64,000 nt of DNA from Spirodela intermedia (Eukaryota; Streptophyta; Magnoliopsida; Alismatales; Araceae). The notes under the pieces were generated by a model. That model worked only from the letters and a program-made list of their open reading frames with translations, was not told the origin of the DNA and ran no database searches. This document shows positions 12,297 through 27,100 of the stretch, piece by piece. Position 1 is the stretch's first letter. The number at the start of each line of letters is the position of its first letter. The translations under genes were made by a program, and so were the position numbers. The DNA lies in NCBI GenBank assembly GCA_902729315.2, contig LR746277.1, forward strand, positions 4,407,001-4,471,000, given 5' to 3'.

Positions 12297-15200
12297 GATA
12301 AAGCGTGTAGTTAGAGCTAAGTTGATAACTTGAACACATTTAAGCTTCCTTTGATTAAGTTATCTTTATTCAGTCTTTTGATGTAAGAGTAAGGCTGTTG
12401 TCGAGATAAGTTGTGGTTCTGGTAACCTAGTAGGATCTCCAAAGTTGGATTGAGGGATAGAGTAAGCATGAGGTCGGATGAGTCACAATTAATATCTTAT
12501 GGATCACGTGATTGTTTCTCATCTCGGTAAATTTTGTTTTGTGAATGTGATTCTTGTACAAATTGTTCACAACTCTTTGAATGTGTAATTTTTCTGGAAA
12601 TTTATTATTGTTTTACCAAACAATGCCTTCATTTCACCAAAATAAATCATGTTTCCCCTTCCTTTTAATTGATTTTTTTGTCAAATTCAATTTGTAAAGG
12701 AAACAGTGGAGTAAAATGTCCCATTCAAATTATTAAGCTCCATATTTACCCTATTTGATAAGCTTTTTAGGCTCTCACTTTTTTTCTTGTTAGTGCCTCC
12801 GAGTTGGCCTTGCTGAGCGCTCAAAGTTTTCAGAGGGTGAAATCCAGACGTTCATGTCTGTGGACGTGGAACGAACAATCAACCTGTGCAATAGCCTTCA
12901 TGATATGTGGAGGTACTGTCTTTAGGGCATTTGATTCAATCAAACTTTCAATGCAAAAATGAATGTCTGGAAATTTAATGTATCATGGCAATTAATATGT
13001 TATCATTACCCAAATGCTCATTTGACCATTGATTTATCTTTTGCATGATCATTTCCTGTAAAATGACGTTTCCTTCCATTAGTTGACACTACATTTATTG
13101 GATGGGACTCAGGGTCCAACTCAATAAATGAAAAACTAAGCTAGATTTAACTTTTAACTTGTGCATTGTGTACATATTAGTCTAATTTCCCGTACACCAT
13201 AGTTAAATACTCAATTTGATGATGAAATTTTTATCTTCAAGGTGAGACCTGTGCTTTCTAACTGTTAATGATAGATCTGGAATTCTTCGGTTTCGAGGCC
13301 TCTTTATTAAGCGTAAATCTCTAATTTTTGGTGGTCTTATGTATTAGCTTTTAACTAGGAAAAGTCTTGTTGGGAAAAATAAGTAACATAAAATGGAACA
13401 CCTCTCGCCTTTAAAATGGCAACAACGCCTTTCAATCTTCTTCATCATCATTAAACGTGGAAGAATAGGGCAGATATTATTAATATGGGGCTGCTTTGAC
13501 TCATCATTATTTAACTCGAAGTATCAGGACCTTATGCGAGTGCAGAATTAAACGGCTATACATCCATTAAGACCTTATATCGAGATGGAGGTGAGTTAAA
13601 GGTCTGATAAAACCTATGCTTGCCTGAAGTCTAGTGATCTGATTCAGTGAAAATGATTCTATTTTGTAGATTCGTGAAATGAGCGTCAGCCTTTATGATG
13701 TTTTTAATTTCCCTAGATTGCAAAGATATTTTTTGAAGCCTAATCTCACATGCTTGTCGACTGAGACTGATTTTTTTAATTGAAAAAACGAGTATCATCC
13801 CACACATTTAGAAAAGATTCGCATCATATGAACCTCAACCTATACATTTTTAATGAATTTCATTCCATGTTTAAGTGGTTTACAATTCATGAACCATGAA
13901 ACGAGCTTTAAGTCATATTTCAATGGATTTCATCCCAAACACTTCTTTACCGGGCCTCAACCCAAGAAATATTTCTTAAAAAATGCTTCATCTCATGAAT
14001 TTTCAAAGGGATTCACTCCTCCCCAGATTTTAGTTTATACATAATTTCTTATACAATGAAATTTATTTATTTTCAAACACAATTGAAATGGATCTAATCT
14101 AAAGATAACAAATAACGTCTTCCAAAAAGTCACAAAGATAACAAGTTTGAAAAAGAAATTTGAGCAAACCCTGACGTAAAAACTCAATCGTGTAGATCTT
14201 AAACAAAGCTGAAGCCAAGTAATTTGGGAACATATCCGAAAAAAAATGTCATTAGAATAATTTACAGCATATTTCACCTTTATCAGACAACTAAATTAAC
14301 TTAAGATTAGTGAAACCTTCTCGAACAACATCTCTACGACCCAACGAGTGTAAATGAAGTCGAGTAATAGGGTACCATATAAGTAAGCCTCATACCCTAA
14401 TAATTTGGACACTCGAGACCAATCCTCCATGTTGTATTAACGACTCTGACAATCGCATGTGAATCACAAATCAGCAAAACCCAAGTCAGATATCACAAAT
14501 CAGTTTGAGATATCAAATTATTCTCTGAAGATGTCAAGGTGTTCCAAAAGGAACTAAATTACTCTGAAGGTGTTTTTCCATTTCTGTAGTCATGAATTGT
14601 TAAGTTTCCTTACTCTTCTGCTCTGCTTTATCTAAGTAAATTATGTTTTCGCCATGAACTGGGCGTATCATTTAAACCATTGCATACTGCTTCTAGCTTA
14701 CCATTGCAGATTGGAGTCGCTCTATATCTGCTATACACACAAGTCAAATTTGCTTTTATCTCTGGAACTGCAATAACGATATTGCTCATCCCAGGTAGCG
14801 ATGTTAAAAACAATTTGGTTTTGGGCTGTTTACTAATTCTCTTTATTTTCACGTACGACATAAATATTAATAAAGATATTCCAATTATTCAATTCTTCTA
14901 AACAGTGTGATGAACTTTTAAGAATATAGTTTAGATTCATATCTTTTTTTCCCCTGACGCAGTTAACAAATGGATTGCAACATTGATTTCTAGTGCAACA
15001 GAGAAAATGATGAAGCAGAAGGATGAGAGGTAGAGCAACTGCGTTCCTGTTACAATAACTTGATAACTTTTCTCGACTATAGAAATAACGAGCAAGATCA
15101 ATGCATTTGGAACTATAAAGTAGTTTTCTTAAATGTCACAATATTTTTGACATGTCCATTTTGAAACGAGAATCGTTTTAATCGCCAGATACAGTGGCAT

Positions 15201-18200
15201 ACATGAAGAGTCTTTAGAGTTCATTTTACGACAAGATAATTTTAGTGCATCTAAGGTCTTAAATGAACTGAAAGTTTTTATTTATTATGTTTTCCAAGTA
15301 GATTCAGAGAGCGCAGTAGCTACATTTTGGGACTTACTCTACAAATGTGACAGAAACTAGATATCGCTGATTAGATACCTCGTAATTTCAGGGTTAGAAG
15401 TACTGGAGAACTCTTGTCATCGATACGAACTTTGAAGATATACGGCTGGGAACTTCTTTTTGCGGATCGATTGCTGGAGAAAAGATCACTTGAAGTGAAA
15501 CATTTATCGGTATAAGTGTTTCTTAATCATTTCATTTGGGTCACTAAGGCGTGTGGACCATTTCTTGTTACACTGAGAATTTCAACGTATGGTTCTTGTC
15601 GATAGGGACATATTCTAACAGCATTTCAACTCCTGCTAGACTCGAAAATATTTAGATGCGTGGTGCGTATTCTTTTGGGCGACAACACCAACCCTTTTCT
15701 CCTTATTTACATTTGGGCTATTTACGTTGACGGGGCATCCACTGAATGCTGCAACGGTATCACCATCAAGAACGTAATATTTAACTTATGTTTCAGTTAT
15801 TGGGTGCCTTGGAAACTGATGCGCATATATTTTGTACTTTCAGGTTTTCACTTGTGTTGCTCTTTTCAATACGTTGATTTCTCCACTAAATTCTTTCCCC
15901 TGGGTGATTAATGGATTAATTGATGTAAGCTTTAGACTATCATATTAATTCCTGAATATGTAAAATTTTATGATAGTGATAGAAACGCAAGATTGTGCAT
16001 CGCAGGCCATAATTTCTGCACGGAGGCTAAGCAATTTTTTGTCTTGTCCTGAGTCTAATCTTCGATTGGGGCAACAATCTGATGAACTGTTTCACGAAGA
16101 TGATTCCTTACCGATCTCTAATGTTGAAGGTAATGGGGCCGATCTTAGACATATGGATGTCATCTTTCAAGACGCAGAATGTGTGTGGTCAAGCAGCAAT
16201 CAGGAGGCACAGAATGTGGTCTTGAACTGTGTAAATCTCCGCATTCCAAGGGGTTTCCTTGTGGCTGTAATTGGAGAGGTTACTTTCTTTGCGTAAAGAT
16301 TTCACTGTTATCGTTTTCTTATTCGCAGCTTTTTGTCTAGCAAGTGTACATGTCAGCTCAAAATTTATTTACTGATCTGAATTTATTTTTTTATCAAATT
16401 TTCATAGATTTTAAACCGTCATAACTTCCCAAATAATGCTCCTGATGAATCATCAGAGTGAATGCTGTCGATCTCTTCGTATATATAGCAACGTTGTAAA
16501 ATGTTCCCTATTTCTTGGACACAACAGGAATGGTGCATATGGTCTTCGATTTGTGTCACTTAAAACCTTAAGGTCGTCAAAATATTTATCCTACGTGTAC
16601 CGCACTGTAGGTAAACTGAAAATATTTCGTGCTGTTCTCACTGCTTCTTATCGTTTTTGAAAGTCACTTTTGTTTCGTGAAATTGATGATGTTAATTTTA
16701 TTTTAATACACATTTGAGTTAAGAAGTTAAGCGCATGTTAAAGCCTCCGAGATGATCCATATTTATTCTCCTTATTACTTTTAAGGTAAGAGAGATTCAT
16801 AATCATCGCCTAGATTTGCATATCTGGTGTTTCTATATTCTATTTACTCGTTTTGCCTGGCCCAAACATATAATTTTCTAATTGACAACTTATCTTGATT
16901 CTCGGAAGCATTTGTTGTGTACGTCTTTGATGCTCGGCAATGGTTGGGTTTTTACAGATCATTTTTTTCTATGTATTAAATGCGAAAATATTTTAGCAAA
17001 TGAGACATAAATATTGATTTTTTACGGTGGATTCAGATTGAAACCTGTTGTTACCCTAGTATAGTTACATAATACAGGATCTTTATTCAGTTACCATGTT
17101 TTATTTATATTGAATGCAGGTTGGTTCAGGCAAGTCAGCAATGCTAAATTCAATACTTGGGGAGATGCGCCTTTTACGTGGATCAATAAGTAGTCATGGG
17201 ACTATCACCTATGTGCCTCAGGTTTTCGTGGATAATATTTATTTCTTCCTAAGAGTCCAATTGATTGCGTCATTTATGAATAAAGTTCATTTCATTTTAT
17301 TTAATTTTAATCTATTGATTTATTTCTAGGTTCCATGGATTATGTCGGGATCTGTGCGCAATAATATTCTGTTTGGAGAGGAATATGATTCTAGAAGGTA
17401 TATTGAAGCATTCTACTTTGCCATAGAAAATAAACTATTAACATTTACTCTATTTTACTGTGATATCTGTGGAATATTTGTCGATAAAGCAAGCCTCTAA
17501 TATTTTGTTTCTTGGGGGGGCGATGGCCTAACTTTCTATTCATCAGATGCATCTCTAAGAAAAAATCTTGGATAAACTCTTAGCTCTATGTATGCAGGTA
17601 TGCAGATGTGCTGCATGCGTGCGCACTTGATATTGATATCTCGAAAATGGTGGGAGGTGACCTGTCTCACGTTGGAGAGAAAGGTGTCAATTTATCTGGT
17701 GGTCAGAGAGCACGCCTTGCTCTCGCAAGGTATCACAAGTTTTTTTGAGTTTTTCATTCGCTTCTACTTTTAATCGTAAATGTCACAATAATTATTCTCA
17801 GGGCCCTCTACCAAAGGTCCGACATTTACTTTCTTGATGATGTGCTAAGTGCGGTTGATGCACATGTTTCTCGCTGGATTTTAGACAAAGCCATTCTGGG
17901 TCCTTTGATGAACAAGAAGACAAGAATCTTATGCACTCATAATGCGAAGGTTTGAGAGTCTTGACTTATTTAAAGTTTTCTGTTTTCAGTCTCGAATCAA
18001 AGTTTTGCCCTGAAGTGTATATTTTCTCGACGCAGCGTGCGTTCTTGATTAAGTTATCTGTCCTATCAATACACCTACATGTTTTTTTTCCTTGGTAAAT
18101 TTTTATTTACCTTATCACCTGCGAACTTGGTATGACGATCGAGATGGGCATCTGAGCATATATTTGTCCTGAACATCAGAACTAAGAAATGAACTCGAAA

Positions 18201-21200
18201 GCTTCCATGATCAGTATCTAGTTGAATTATTGTTATTTAGATCAAATGATAGCTTCTTGAATTGTGACTGGGGTATCCATTATGTGTAAGCGCAGATCTG
18301 AAATATTGTCCTTGGACTTGCAGATCTTTTTCTCCTTCCCTAGAGAAGGAAGTCAACTTAGTGTTTTGGGGTTAATAGCTTAACACTTTTCTCTCTTTCT
18401 ATGTAGGCAATTTCTACAGCAGATCTGATTATTGCCATGGAAAAGGGATCGGTAAAGTGGTATGGGAATATGGCAAGCTTTGTCCTAACCCCATATGCAA
18501 TAAATTCTATGTTAGCAGGTAGAAGTGAAATATCATGCCAGCAACTAGAACAGAGCTCCACCATTGATTCCGGGAGTGTGACTTCTGATGTTTCAATAGA
18601 TAGAGATTCTACAGATATATCTGAAGAGGGCCAAGACAGTACTGAAAAAGAATACAGACAAGAGGGTACAGTTAAACCTATCGTGTACAAGTGAGTGAAC
18701 CACGATTATTGGTGAAAATTTTCCCGCGAGGATTTTCGACGTTTAATTGAGATAGTACTGATGCTTGTGTGTTCGCACATATTATGCTTCTCACATTGTA
18801 TTGCAACCTTGCTCACCTAGATATCATGTGATACAGTTAACATGCTAAGTAATTATTACCTTCATACATATTTTTTAGGTGATTTTATTATTTTCAAGTA
18901 TCTTTGATGTTAGTCTATGATATCTGTTTCCGTGCTTCAGGAGCTATGCTATGTTTTGTAGCTGGCCTGTAGTCTCTGTAATATGTATATCAGCTGCTTT
19001 TATGCAAGCATCTCGAAATGGGAATGATCTTTGGTTATCTTATTGGGTCGATACCACTTCGGAAGCAAAGTACTCCACAAGATTTTATCTGGTAACTTTT
19101 TTCCTCGTCTACTTCTAAAACGCTAAAAAATTATATGTATAAGATTGACATTTTATTCTCCTGTTTCTTTGAAGTCTTGAAAGTATCATAAAAATATGGC
19201 CTCTGTATTGAATATGTTTGATGGTTTCTTGTCTAGGTCGTTCTTTCCATCTTTTGTGCAGTAAATTCTCTGTTGACCTTACTAAGGGCATTTTCATTCG
19301 CCTATGGCGGCTTATCTGCTGCAACTCGTGTTCACAGTGAGGTCCTACAAAGATTAATTGACGCACCTGTGCACTTTTTTGATCAAAACCCAAGTGGAAG
19401 GATACTTAACAGGTGGGGTATCGGTTAAATCTGAGAATATTTGCCTTCAAGATTTTCCTGCTAACCTTTTGGTTATATTTCAGATTATCATCAGATCTGT
19501 ATACAATTGATGATTCCCTTCCATTCATTCTCAACATTCTTCTAGCGATCTTCATTAATCTCTTGGGAATTGCAATAGTTTTAACCTACGCACAGGTAAA
19601 GATATTTTTCAGTTACGAAAATTTATCCATTGACTATTTATCTTAGCTGTCTTCAATCGTAATATTAATCTAACCCACGATTGTCTAATCCACATCTTTG
19701 AACCCTTCCAGGTTATTTTCTTGTTTCTTCTAGTTCCATTTTTCTATGTATTTACCAAGTTACAGGTACGTATCTTGAAATTTGTCTCTCAAGTAGCTCT
19801 TCATATCGCTGTATTGATATCTTTTAGAGTAGATTTTATTGTCCTCACGAGAATCCATAAATGAGATCGTATAACCACATTTTTAGTGTTTGTTTTGACC
19901 TCACTAGTTCTTAGCAGCTGACATGTTTGGGTCTTTTTAATCTCTACTATATCTGAAAACTAAGTTACAGAGAAGAAGAGGTTTTCTTTTTAAAAGTAGA
20001 GACGTTCAGGAGAATTGGTGAAATATTGAATATATGGCTATGCCTGTGCGAGTCGGAGGTTTGCCAGAAGAATGCTTCATAATGGAGAGGGGGCTCTGTT
20101 TCCTTTTTCTCCCTTTTTTTTAATTGATTCATGCTAGACTTCAGGGATGTAAAGAAAAATTTATTAAAGGATTATTTTAACTTACAGGATAATTATTAAA
20201 ATTTTCTTGCAGGTTTTTAAATTATTTCAAGTGATTAAAACTGTTGATAATATGATGAAGAGACCTTGCCAAAAACAAATTTGCTCTCAACTCCAAATTT
20301 TATGCTCGGGAAGAAAAAAACTCGGCCGTTATTTCTTTTATTATATATGATTTTTTTTTCTCTTCAAATATTCTCTTTGTTTTTTTTCGAGGATCTTTCA
20401 CCCATTATCAAACTTCGCATCTTTGGGTATAATCCTTATTTCAATTTAATGTGACCTCGATCACTAAACGTTGAAGGCATGCATTTACCATACATAGTTG
20501 GGGTTCATTTCAGGTTGACAGCTGGTCAATATTCCTGTTAAATTCTTCACCGATTGATGCTTCACCCAACCCGGATTGATGGCGATGGTTCTGACGCTAT
20601 TGATTAATTTGCGTTTTTTGTACATACGCTTACTTTTACAGTACTATTATCGGTCAACTTCCCGGGAACTGCGAAGACTGGACAGTGTCGCCCGTTCGCC
20701 CATCTATACGTCTTTCACTGAAACCATTGATGGCTCGTCTACCATAAGGGCATTTAAGAAAGAGGTATGAAAATCATAAATTATGGAGCGGATCAGCATT
20801 TCGACTAGTTGTGCGTGCCTTTTTCCAAGTACCGATTTTCATCTTTTATTTCCTTAGAAAAAGTTCCTGTTTTTTTTTTTCCATTTGAAGTACTCCTTTC
20901 AAATATTTTCCATCCAATAAATTAGTAATCGCCAACGAGTAGCATGCCATTTTAAGAAAGAGAGCGTGCATTTATGCGATCAGGGAAGAAAAGTTTTGCT
21001 CCTTTTGACTGTGAGGCGTGCAGGAACTGTTCATGTCTGAATTCATGCGACACGTTGGGTCTTATCAGCAAACATCCTACTCAGAATCAACAGCAAGCCT
21101 GTGGCTTTCTCTCCGGCTTCAGGTACGTTTCCTGCTTCACTAAGTTTCAGACCTTTCTCTCATAAGCCTTTCATATTGAACTCGCGCATGTTTTATAATA

Positions 21201-23097
21201 TAAGTATTGAAATACAATGTTAACCTCATGGTCTCCTTAACCATTATGGGAATTCGTTAGTTATTGGCAGCAGTCATTATCTTCTACGTTGCTCTGATGG
21301 CAGTCATCGGCTGTCGTAATGATCTCCCAATTAGCTTCGGAACGCCTGGGCTAGTGAGCTCACCATACAAACTCTCCGTTGCAAAATTTCTAATTAGACT
21401 CTAATATTTTCTCCAATTGGAATGAGACGATGGCTTTTCTCGTTGCAGGTAGGTCTGGCCCTGTCTTATGCAGCACCTGTGGTCAGTCTCTTGAGCGGTT
21501 TCTTAACTAGCTTCGCGGAAACTGAGAAGGAGATGGTTTCTGTGGAGAGGGTGATTGAGGTGCGTTGGAGTATAATTCGTTTAATTAGTCCGAATATCCG
21601 AAAAACATTAAACTCTGGCCCATTGCAAGTAGTACAGGGATATTCTCCCGGAAGAACTTGGGGGAACACAGGCCCCACATCCAGATTGGCCAACGCAAGG
21701 CATGATAGAGTTTGAACATGTGACTCTGAGATATCGGCCATCATTCCCAGCTGCTCTTGATGATATTTCATTTAGCATCCTGCAAGGGACACAGGTCAGC
21801 AAGAAATTAGCCAGAACGCTGCAATATATTCATGAATGCTGATTTATTCCTGCTGTTTTCGAAGCTTATCCCTGGCATTTGCGAGCTATTTCCTAACAGA
21901 TGGATGACTGAAATGACGCTAGGTTGGTATCATCGGGAGGACTGGCGCAGGAAAATCCAGCATCATAAACGCTCTTTTTCGCATGAACCCAATCTGTCGA
22001 GGACGAATCCTCGTGGACGACGTCGACATCTCCCATATTCTAGTGAGAGAACTTCGGTCTCGCCTTGCCGTCGTTCCTCAGAGGCCGTTCTTGTTTGAGG
22101 GTTCCCTCAGGTGGTCTAACTACAGCAGTCATACGGCCCATCAACTCACCTATCTTTTCTTTATAATTTCAGATGGCTGATTTCCCTGTTACACTGTCTT
22201 CTGAATTATCAGGGAAAATCTTGACCCGTTTGGCCTGGCAAGCGACTCCATGATTTGGGAAGCCCTCCATAAATGCAATGTCAAGGAAGACATAGCGGCG
22301 GCTGGGGGTTTGGACGCCCAGGTGAAGGAAGCCGGCGGGTCATTTTCAGTGGGACAGAGACAGCTTATATGCCTTGCGCGTGCACTGCTCAAGTCTTCCA
22401 AGGTACTCTCGGCCTTCTCAGTCGATTATCCGCAGAAGACATTTTGATAACCTCCGACTCTCCTCATCAGGATGATCTTTTACCTGCAGGTACTTTGCCT
22501 CGATGAATGTACAGCCAATATCGACACTCAGACTGCATCGAGGATCCAGAAGACGATTTACAGGGAGTGTAAGGACATGACGGTGGTCACAATTGCTCAT
22601 CGCATCGCAATGGTTCTGAACATGGACAGTGTTCTCGTCCTAGACCACGGAGTCCTGGTATTCATCCTCCTCTTCTCTCTATTCTATGTGTAGAATGAAT
22701 CAAACTCGGTGATGCTTCCCAAAGTGCCCTTTTGATATGATTCTTGCGTCCATCTACTAGAATAAATTCCTGTTCGTTCGATACTTACTCCGCACTGCGT
22801 GCCCTCCTCCATGCAGTTAAATAAATAAGTAGATAGATAACCCTTGTACTCATATTTATAAGACAAAAATGCTGTACATCTGAGGATGGTGATGGTTACC
22901 CATGAAGTTGGTTCATCCCTGGGCGGGTTCCAAGAAGTAGCTTACCCTTTACATTTGATGGCCAGCACCGGGCTCATACTAATCAGCCAACTGATTCCTC
23001 ACCTATGTCTCTGCAGGTGGAGCAAGGAAACCCAGAGGTTCTTCTGAAAGATAACCACTCCAGATTTTCAAGCTTTGCAAGGGCTTCCACCTTCTAA
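584..23097 (+). CDS. ABCC13: ABC transporter C family member 13-type (MRP-type exporter)
   Basis: A full-size ABCC exporter. Family members move conjugates and organic anions across membranes using ATP; this one's substrate is unknown. Thirty exons join in phase without stops (1,286 residues): 3993-4065, 5168-5422, 7939-8008, 9201-9261, 11190-11277, 12794-12912, 14697-14794, 14963-15029, 15392-15509, 15640-15756, 15844-15924, 16006-16278, 17120-17221, 17330-17397, 17598-17729, 17802-17949, 18407-18690, 18941-19091, 19237-19412, 19484-19595, 19712-19765, 20642-20764, 21024-21122, 21261-21353, 21449-21559, 21633-21794, 21923-22110, 22213-22402, 22490-22657, 23017-23097. TMD1 spans 5.2-15.9 kb. 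NBD1 has Walker A GEVGSGKS, signature LSGGQ, Walker B YFLDD and CTHN. TMD2 spans 18.9-21.6 kb. NBD2 has [16 protein letters not shown] and IAHR. NBD1 has D where the catalytic E would be and NBD2 keeps E, the normal ABCC asymmetry. The order and wording fit Arabidopsis ABCC13 (MRP11). Exons before 3993 are present but frame-disrupted, so the true start is unsure. Confidence 0.92.
10281..10337. repeat. Two overlapping inverted repeats in an ABCC intron
   Basis: The segment 10289-10308, a sequence reading CAAATGGAGC followed by an A-run, is mirrored by a T-run plus GCTCCATTTG ending at 10337. The 9-mer AGTCTTATT at 10281-10289 is also mirrored by AATAAGACT at 10308-10316. The two stems share bases and cannot form together. 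Confidence 0.7.
12248..12293. repeat. (CT)n microsatellite
   Basis: An uninterrupted CT dinucleotide run of about 45 bp in the intron before the ABCC exon at 12794. Confidence 0.95.
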
Positions 23098-24060
23098 CAG
23101 TCGGATATGATCTTATTCCCCAGCCTATCACAAGCTCCGCATTAGTTTTTGAGGGTAAGTTGAATGCTATCTGTTTGACTCTCTTAGATTTCTGTATGAA
23201 TTTACACTGGTGCACTCTCTATCTTCAGTGCATTTGATCTTGAGGATCTTTAGTCAACAGATGGGCAGAGTGCCCAGACTCAAACAGACCTATATTCCAT
23301 GTGGTTAGTATTGTTATTATTATTCTCAACGAGAGCTCTTGAGATTCTTTGAGGTCATCGGATACAAAGTTATCATGAGATTTATTTTTTGGAAAGAATA
23401 GTATCTGAGATCCGTTCTAATGAAGAAAAACATATAATTCATACGTCAAAAAATAAACACTTATTGCTTTATGAATATAGACCCCTCAACAAAATAGTTC
23501 ATAAATTGACTTTAGTCTTCCTCGCTAGCTCAACCCTTCACCCTCTTCTACTTCCTAACTCTTTCTCACCTCTTGTAAAGGTCCATATGGTAGCCCTAAG
23601 TGAGTTATGTCTTGTTGGAACACCTTGATCTTCTTGACCCAAACTCTTCTATGGATTCAAGAGTTGAATTGTCTAAGTTTTGTGATTTTAGGGTATGACT
23701 TCTTTTCAAAGACTTCATTTATTGTGGGTTCAATGACAAGATTTTATCTCCACATAATTACAACTGCATCAATTATAATATAGATGCTCCCTCTAGAGGT
23801 TGTAGCTCTCATTCCTTAGTGAAGAAAAAACTGGAAAATATAAGTCACACTCTTTGTCGAAATTTCAACATCATATGTTATGTATAAAAACTTCTAGGAA
23901 AATAGTGAAAATTATTATAAGAAAGGAATATTGACTAATACATTGTTTCTGTCTCATGTGGGTTAGAAAACCAAGATTTAGAGGTTTAAATGGGTTGGGC
24001 TCAATTAAGGACAATGATCAACTAGAAAATGAGCTAAGGAGAAAAATCAATGACCTCCTA

Positions 24061-24093
<33 letters not shown>

Positions 24094-24180
24094 AAAGAAG
24101 GATTTGGGGTTGGGTACTCAAGCACAAAGTACTCTTAAGCATGTTGGCCTGAATTTAACAAAGAAATCAAAGAATAATTT
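23098..24180. other. ABCC 3' flank, no gene seen
   Basis: This stretch follows the ABCC stop codon at 23095-23097 and probably begins with its 3' UTR. It is AT-rich, has short unrelated open frames and a CT run at 24065-24093, and leads into the gypsy remnant. I looked for a 5' LTR matching the 27,742 boundary and did not find one by eye. Confidence 0.5.
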
Positions 24181-27100
24181 TCTCCAACGAACATCATACT
24201 AGCAACTCAAGAAACATTGCAACAACTTAAACACAGGAAGCACCATGCACAAATATGCGGAGAAGCTATCTCTTCTATTGTTTGCAGTTGAAGCACTTAA
24301 TATGTCCGAAATGAACAAGATTTATGATTTCATAGTGAACTTGCAGCCATGAGCTCAGATCAAGCTTTGGCAAAAGTGGGTAGGGGACCTCAATAATATA
24401 ATCATAGCAGCAGAATCTCTACAAGACTATAGCTGAAAATAACAGATGAAGACAATCAATGAACCAGAGCAACAAGGAAGGCATGGTCAGGGCAATGGCT
24501 GTGGTTAGGGGAGAACAAACCTAGGGGGAGCAAGAAAGGGAGAAGCTTAGGACAGAAGTAAAGAAGCACTAGACAAGGGTGCACTTCTGGAAATCAAGGG
24601 TTCATGTTGGTGGACTACACTGCAATCATACTACCATGATCATGTGGATTGACATTGAGTGTGGGCATATCTTAACTCCAAGAAGGTACAAGATCAACCA
24701 CCCTTAGTAATTGAAGAGCTTCAAACACTCAACCCCCTAGAAATAATGGGAGCATTATAGGGCTGAGCCACCCTAAGCGAATCACAAAGCCTACTCTTCA
24801 TGAAAACTTTGATCAATGACAACTATGAAGGCAATTATTGATAGTGAGGAAATACACAAATTCTTATCAAAGCCTGAAGCCAAATACTTGGGATTGGAGC
24901 TGGCCTAGATAGAGAGTCATGTGATGGCTATTGTCTTCAAGGTGTGAGCCCCAACTAGAGTGGTGTAAGGTGTGACAATTCGCATGAGGCTGAGGTAAGA
25001 CTGGTTGAATTTTCTTATTGATTCAGTAGATGACTTTGATGTCATCCTATGATTTGGCTTCTTATTTCAACTCGATACATATATCTTTCTTCATTTCAAC
25101 ATGATCTTTATTGGTGGTGGTGAGCAACCAAGTTTTGTCTCTAGCATAAAAGGCACACAAATTAGTTCTCAAATGATTTCAATCTTGCAATTAAAGGCAG
25201 GCTATGCCTTCTTCAATACCCAATGAGAACTAGAAGACAAGATAGATGGTCAAGCCCTGACAAAGGATGGAGCAAATCCACAACCCACTTAAGTAAGACA
25301 TTTATTTATGGAATTTTGAGATATTATGCCAAAGAAACTCCCATTTAAGCCTTTCCTATGACAAAAAAATGATCATGCCATTGACTTGATCCTAAGAGCA
25401 TCAGCCTATGTGAGTACCCTACAAGATGCCTTTGATGCACCTTAAAGAGCTAAGTCAACTTGATGAGCTATTAGAGGTTATACATCCACCTCTTGCAAGT
25501 GCTATTTAAGACACCTATCTTATTCAAGTAGAAGAATTATAAAACACTACGATTGTAAGTGGATTCTATGGCTTTGATCAAAAAAATTGTAAGAATAAAA
25601 CATTTAATATTTTATACAACCAAGATCATTGATTAAGTTAGTAGCACAAGATCTTTTTCAATTTTGACCTCAAAAGCAAATATTGTGATATACACTCCAA
25701 AGAGTGGAACCTAAAACAATTTGAATAAAATGTTACTTAGATCTATTGACTTTATCAAAATATATTTTGATCTCACAAACATATATATATATATATATAT
25801 CTCACTTTTTTTTCATTAATGAAATTTATCTTCTATTCTTATCTTGAATGATTCCTAATAATCTACTTGAATGACATATTTATTTACATTTGCTCCATAG
25901 GCAAAGATGATGAAAACTTGCGACAAGTGATGGAGGCACCGAAAGTTAATCAAAAACTTGCAAGAAGGTGAAATATATAGATGAGTGATCTAAACCATAA
26001 GAGGTCTCTAAATTTTTATAATTCTTAATTGGCAAATTATAATTGGAAGTTCAATAAGAAGAATCTCTCAACTAGCAGACCTTTCTCACTAAGTTGCTCA
26101 AGAAGGATTGTCAATGGAGTTGGATGGAGAATGTCAACAAGTTCTTCGACATAATTAAGATATGAACTATTAGTCAAGAAATGTCAGTAAGTCTTTGACA
26201 CAATATGAGAAGCCATCACTAGAGAATATATGATATAATTACCTAAAATTACAAAGCTTTTGAATTCGATAAGAATGTTTCAAATGTAACTATAATTGGA
26301 GACCTTATGTAGGAGGGGCATATGATGGCCTTTGAGAGTCAAAAGTTAAATGAGGTCAAGCAATATTACTTGGTGCATGAGAAAGAACTTAGAGTAATTG
26401 CACACTACTTATAGGTGTGAAGACATTATATGTTTTTGGACACTTTTAAAGTCTTCACATAAAATGTGGCTATTAGTTGTTTCAACTTGTAGAAGAAATT
26501 TTTGTCCAATTAAATAATGTGGTAATATTTTGTGGTAGAGTATGATTTCTCACTTTAGTATAAACCAAGTTGTACTAATATTGTTATAGACATCTTAAGC
26601 CTCAAAAAAGTAATGAAGGGTGTGGTGGTTGTGTCAAAAAGCAGCAAGAACATCATGGATCCGAGTGACTTGTACAATAAATGAAGTTGATGAACACCTC
26701 ATACAATTGACATAAGGGGATGAAACATATTGCTTCTAAGTGGAGAATGGAATCCTCTACGTGAATGGTCATCAACTAAATGTGCCACACAACGTCAAGC
26801 TTTGTTGATGTTTCTTATAGGAGACTCACAATGCACCATCACAAGACATATGAGACAACAACACGCTATGACACTATTGGCTAGAAATCACTTTTGTCTA
26901 GAAACACTAGACTAATATGTCAACAAAATAATATAGTCTAGAGGAAATTGGCCAAGACATTGTAACCTCTACCCATACCTGAGCAACCTTATAAACCCTT
27001 GTTGATGAACTTCATCATGGATTTCTCCATAATAGACAAACATGACTCAATTTTTGTCATGATGGATTATTCTCTAAGTATATAACATTCATCTCACATA

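Noticed and set aside
13790-14045. Loose periodic TTCATCC/TTCATTCC motifs suggesting a diverged tandem repeat
   Set aside because: The copies are too irregular to define a unit length by eye, and no repeat class fits.
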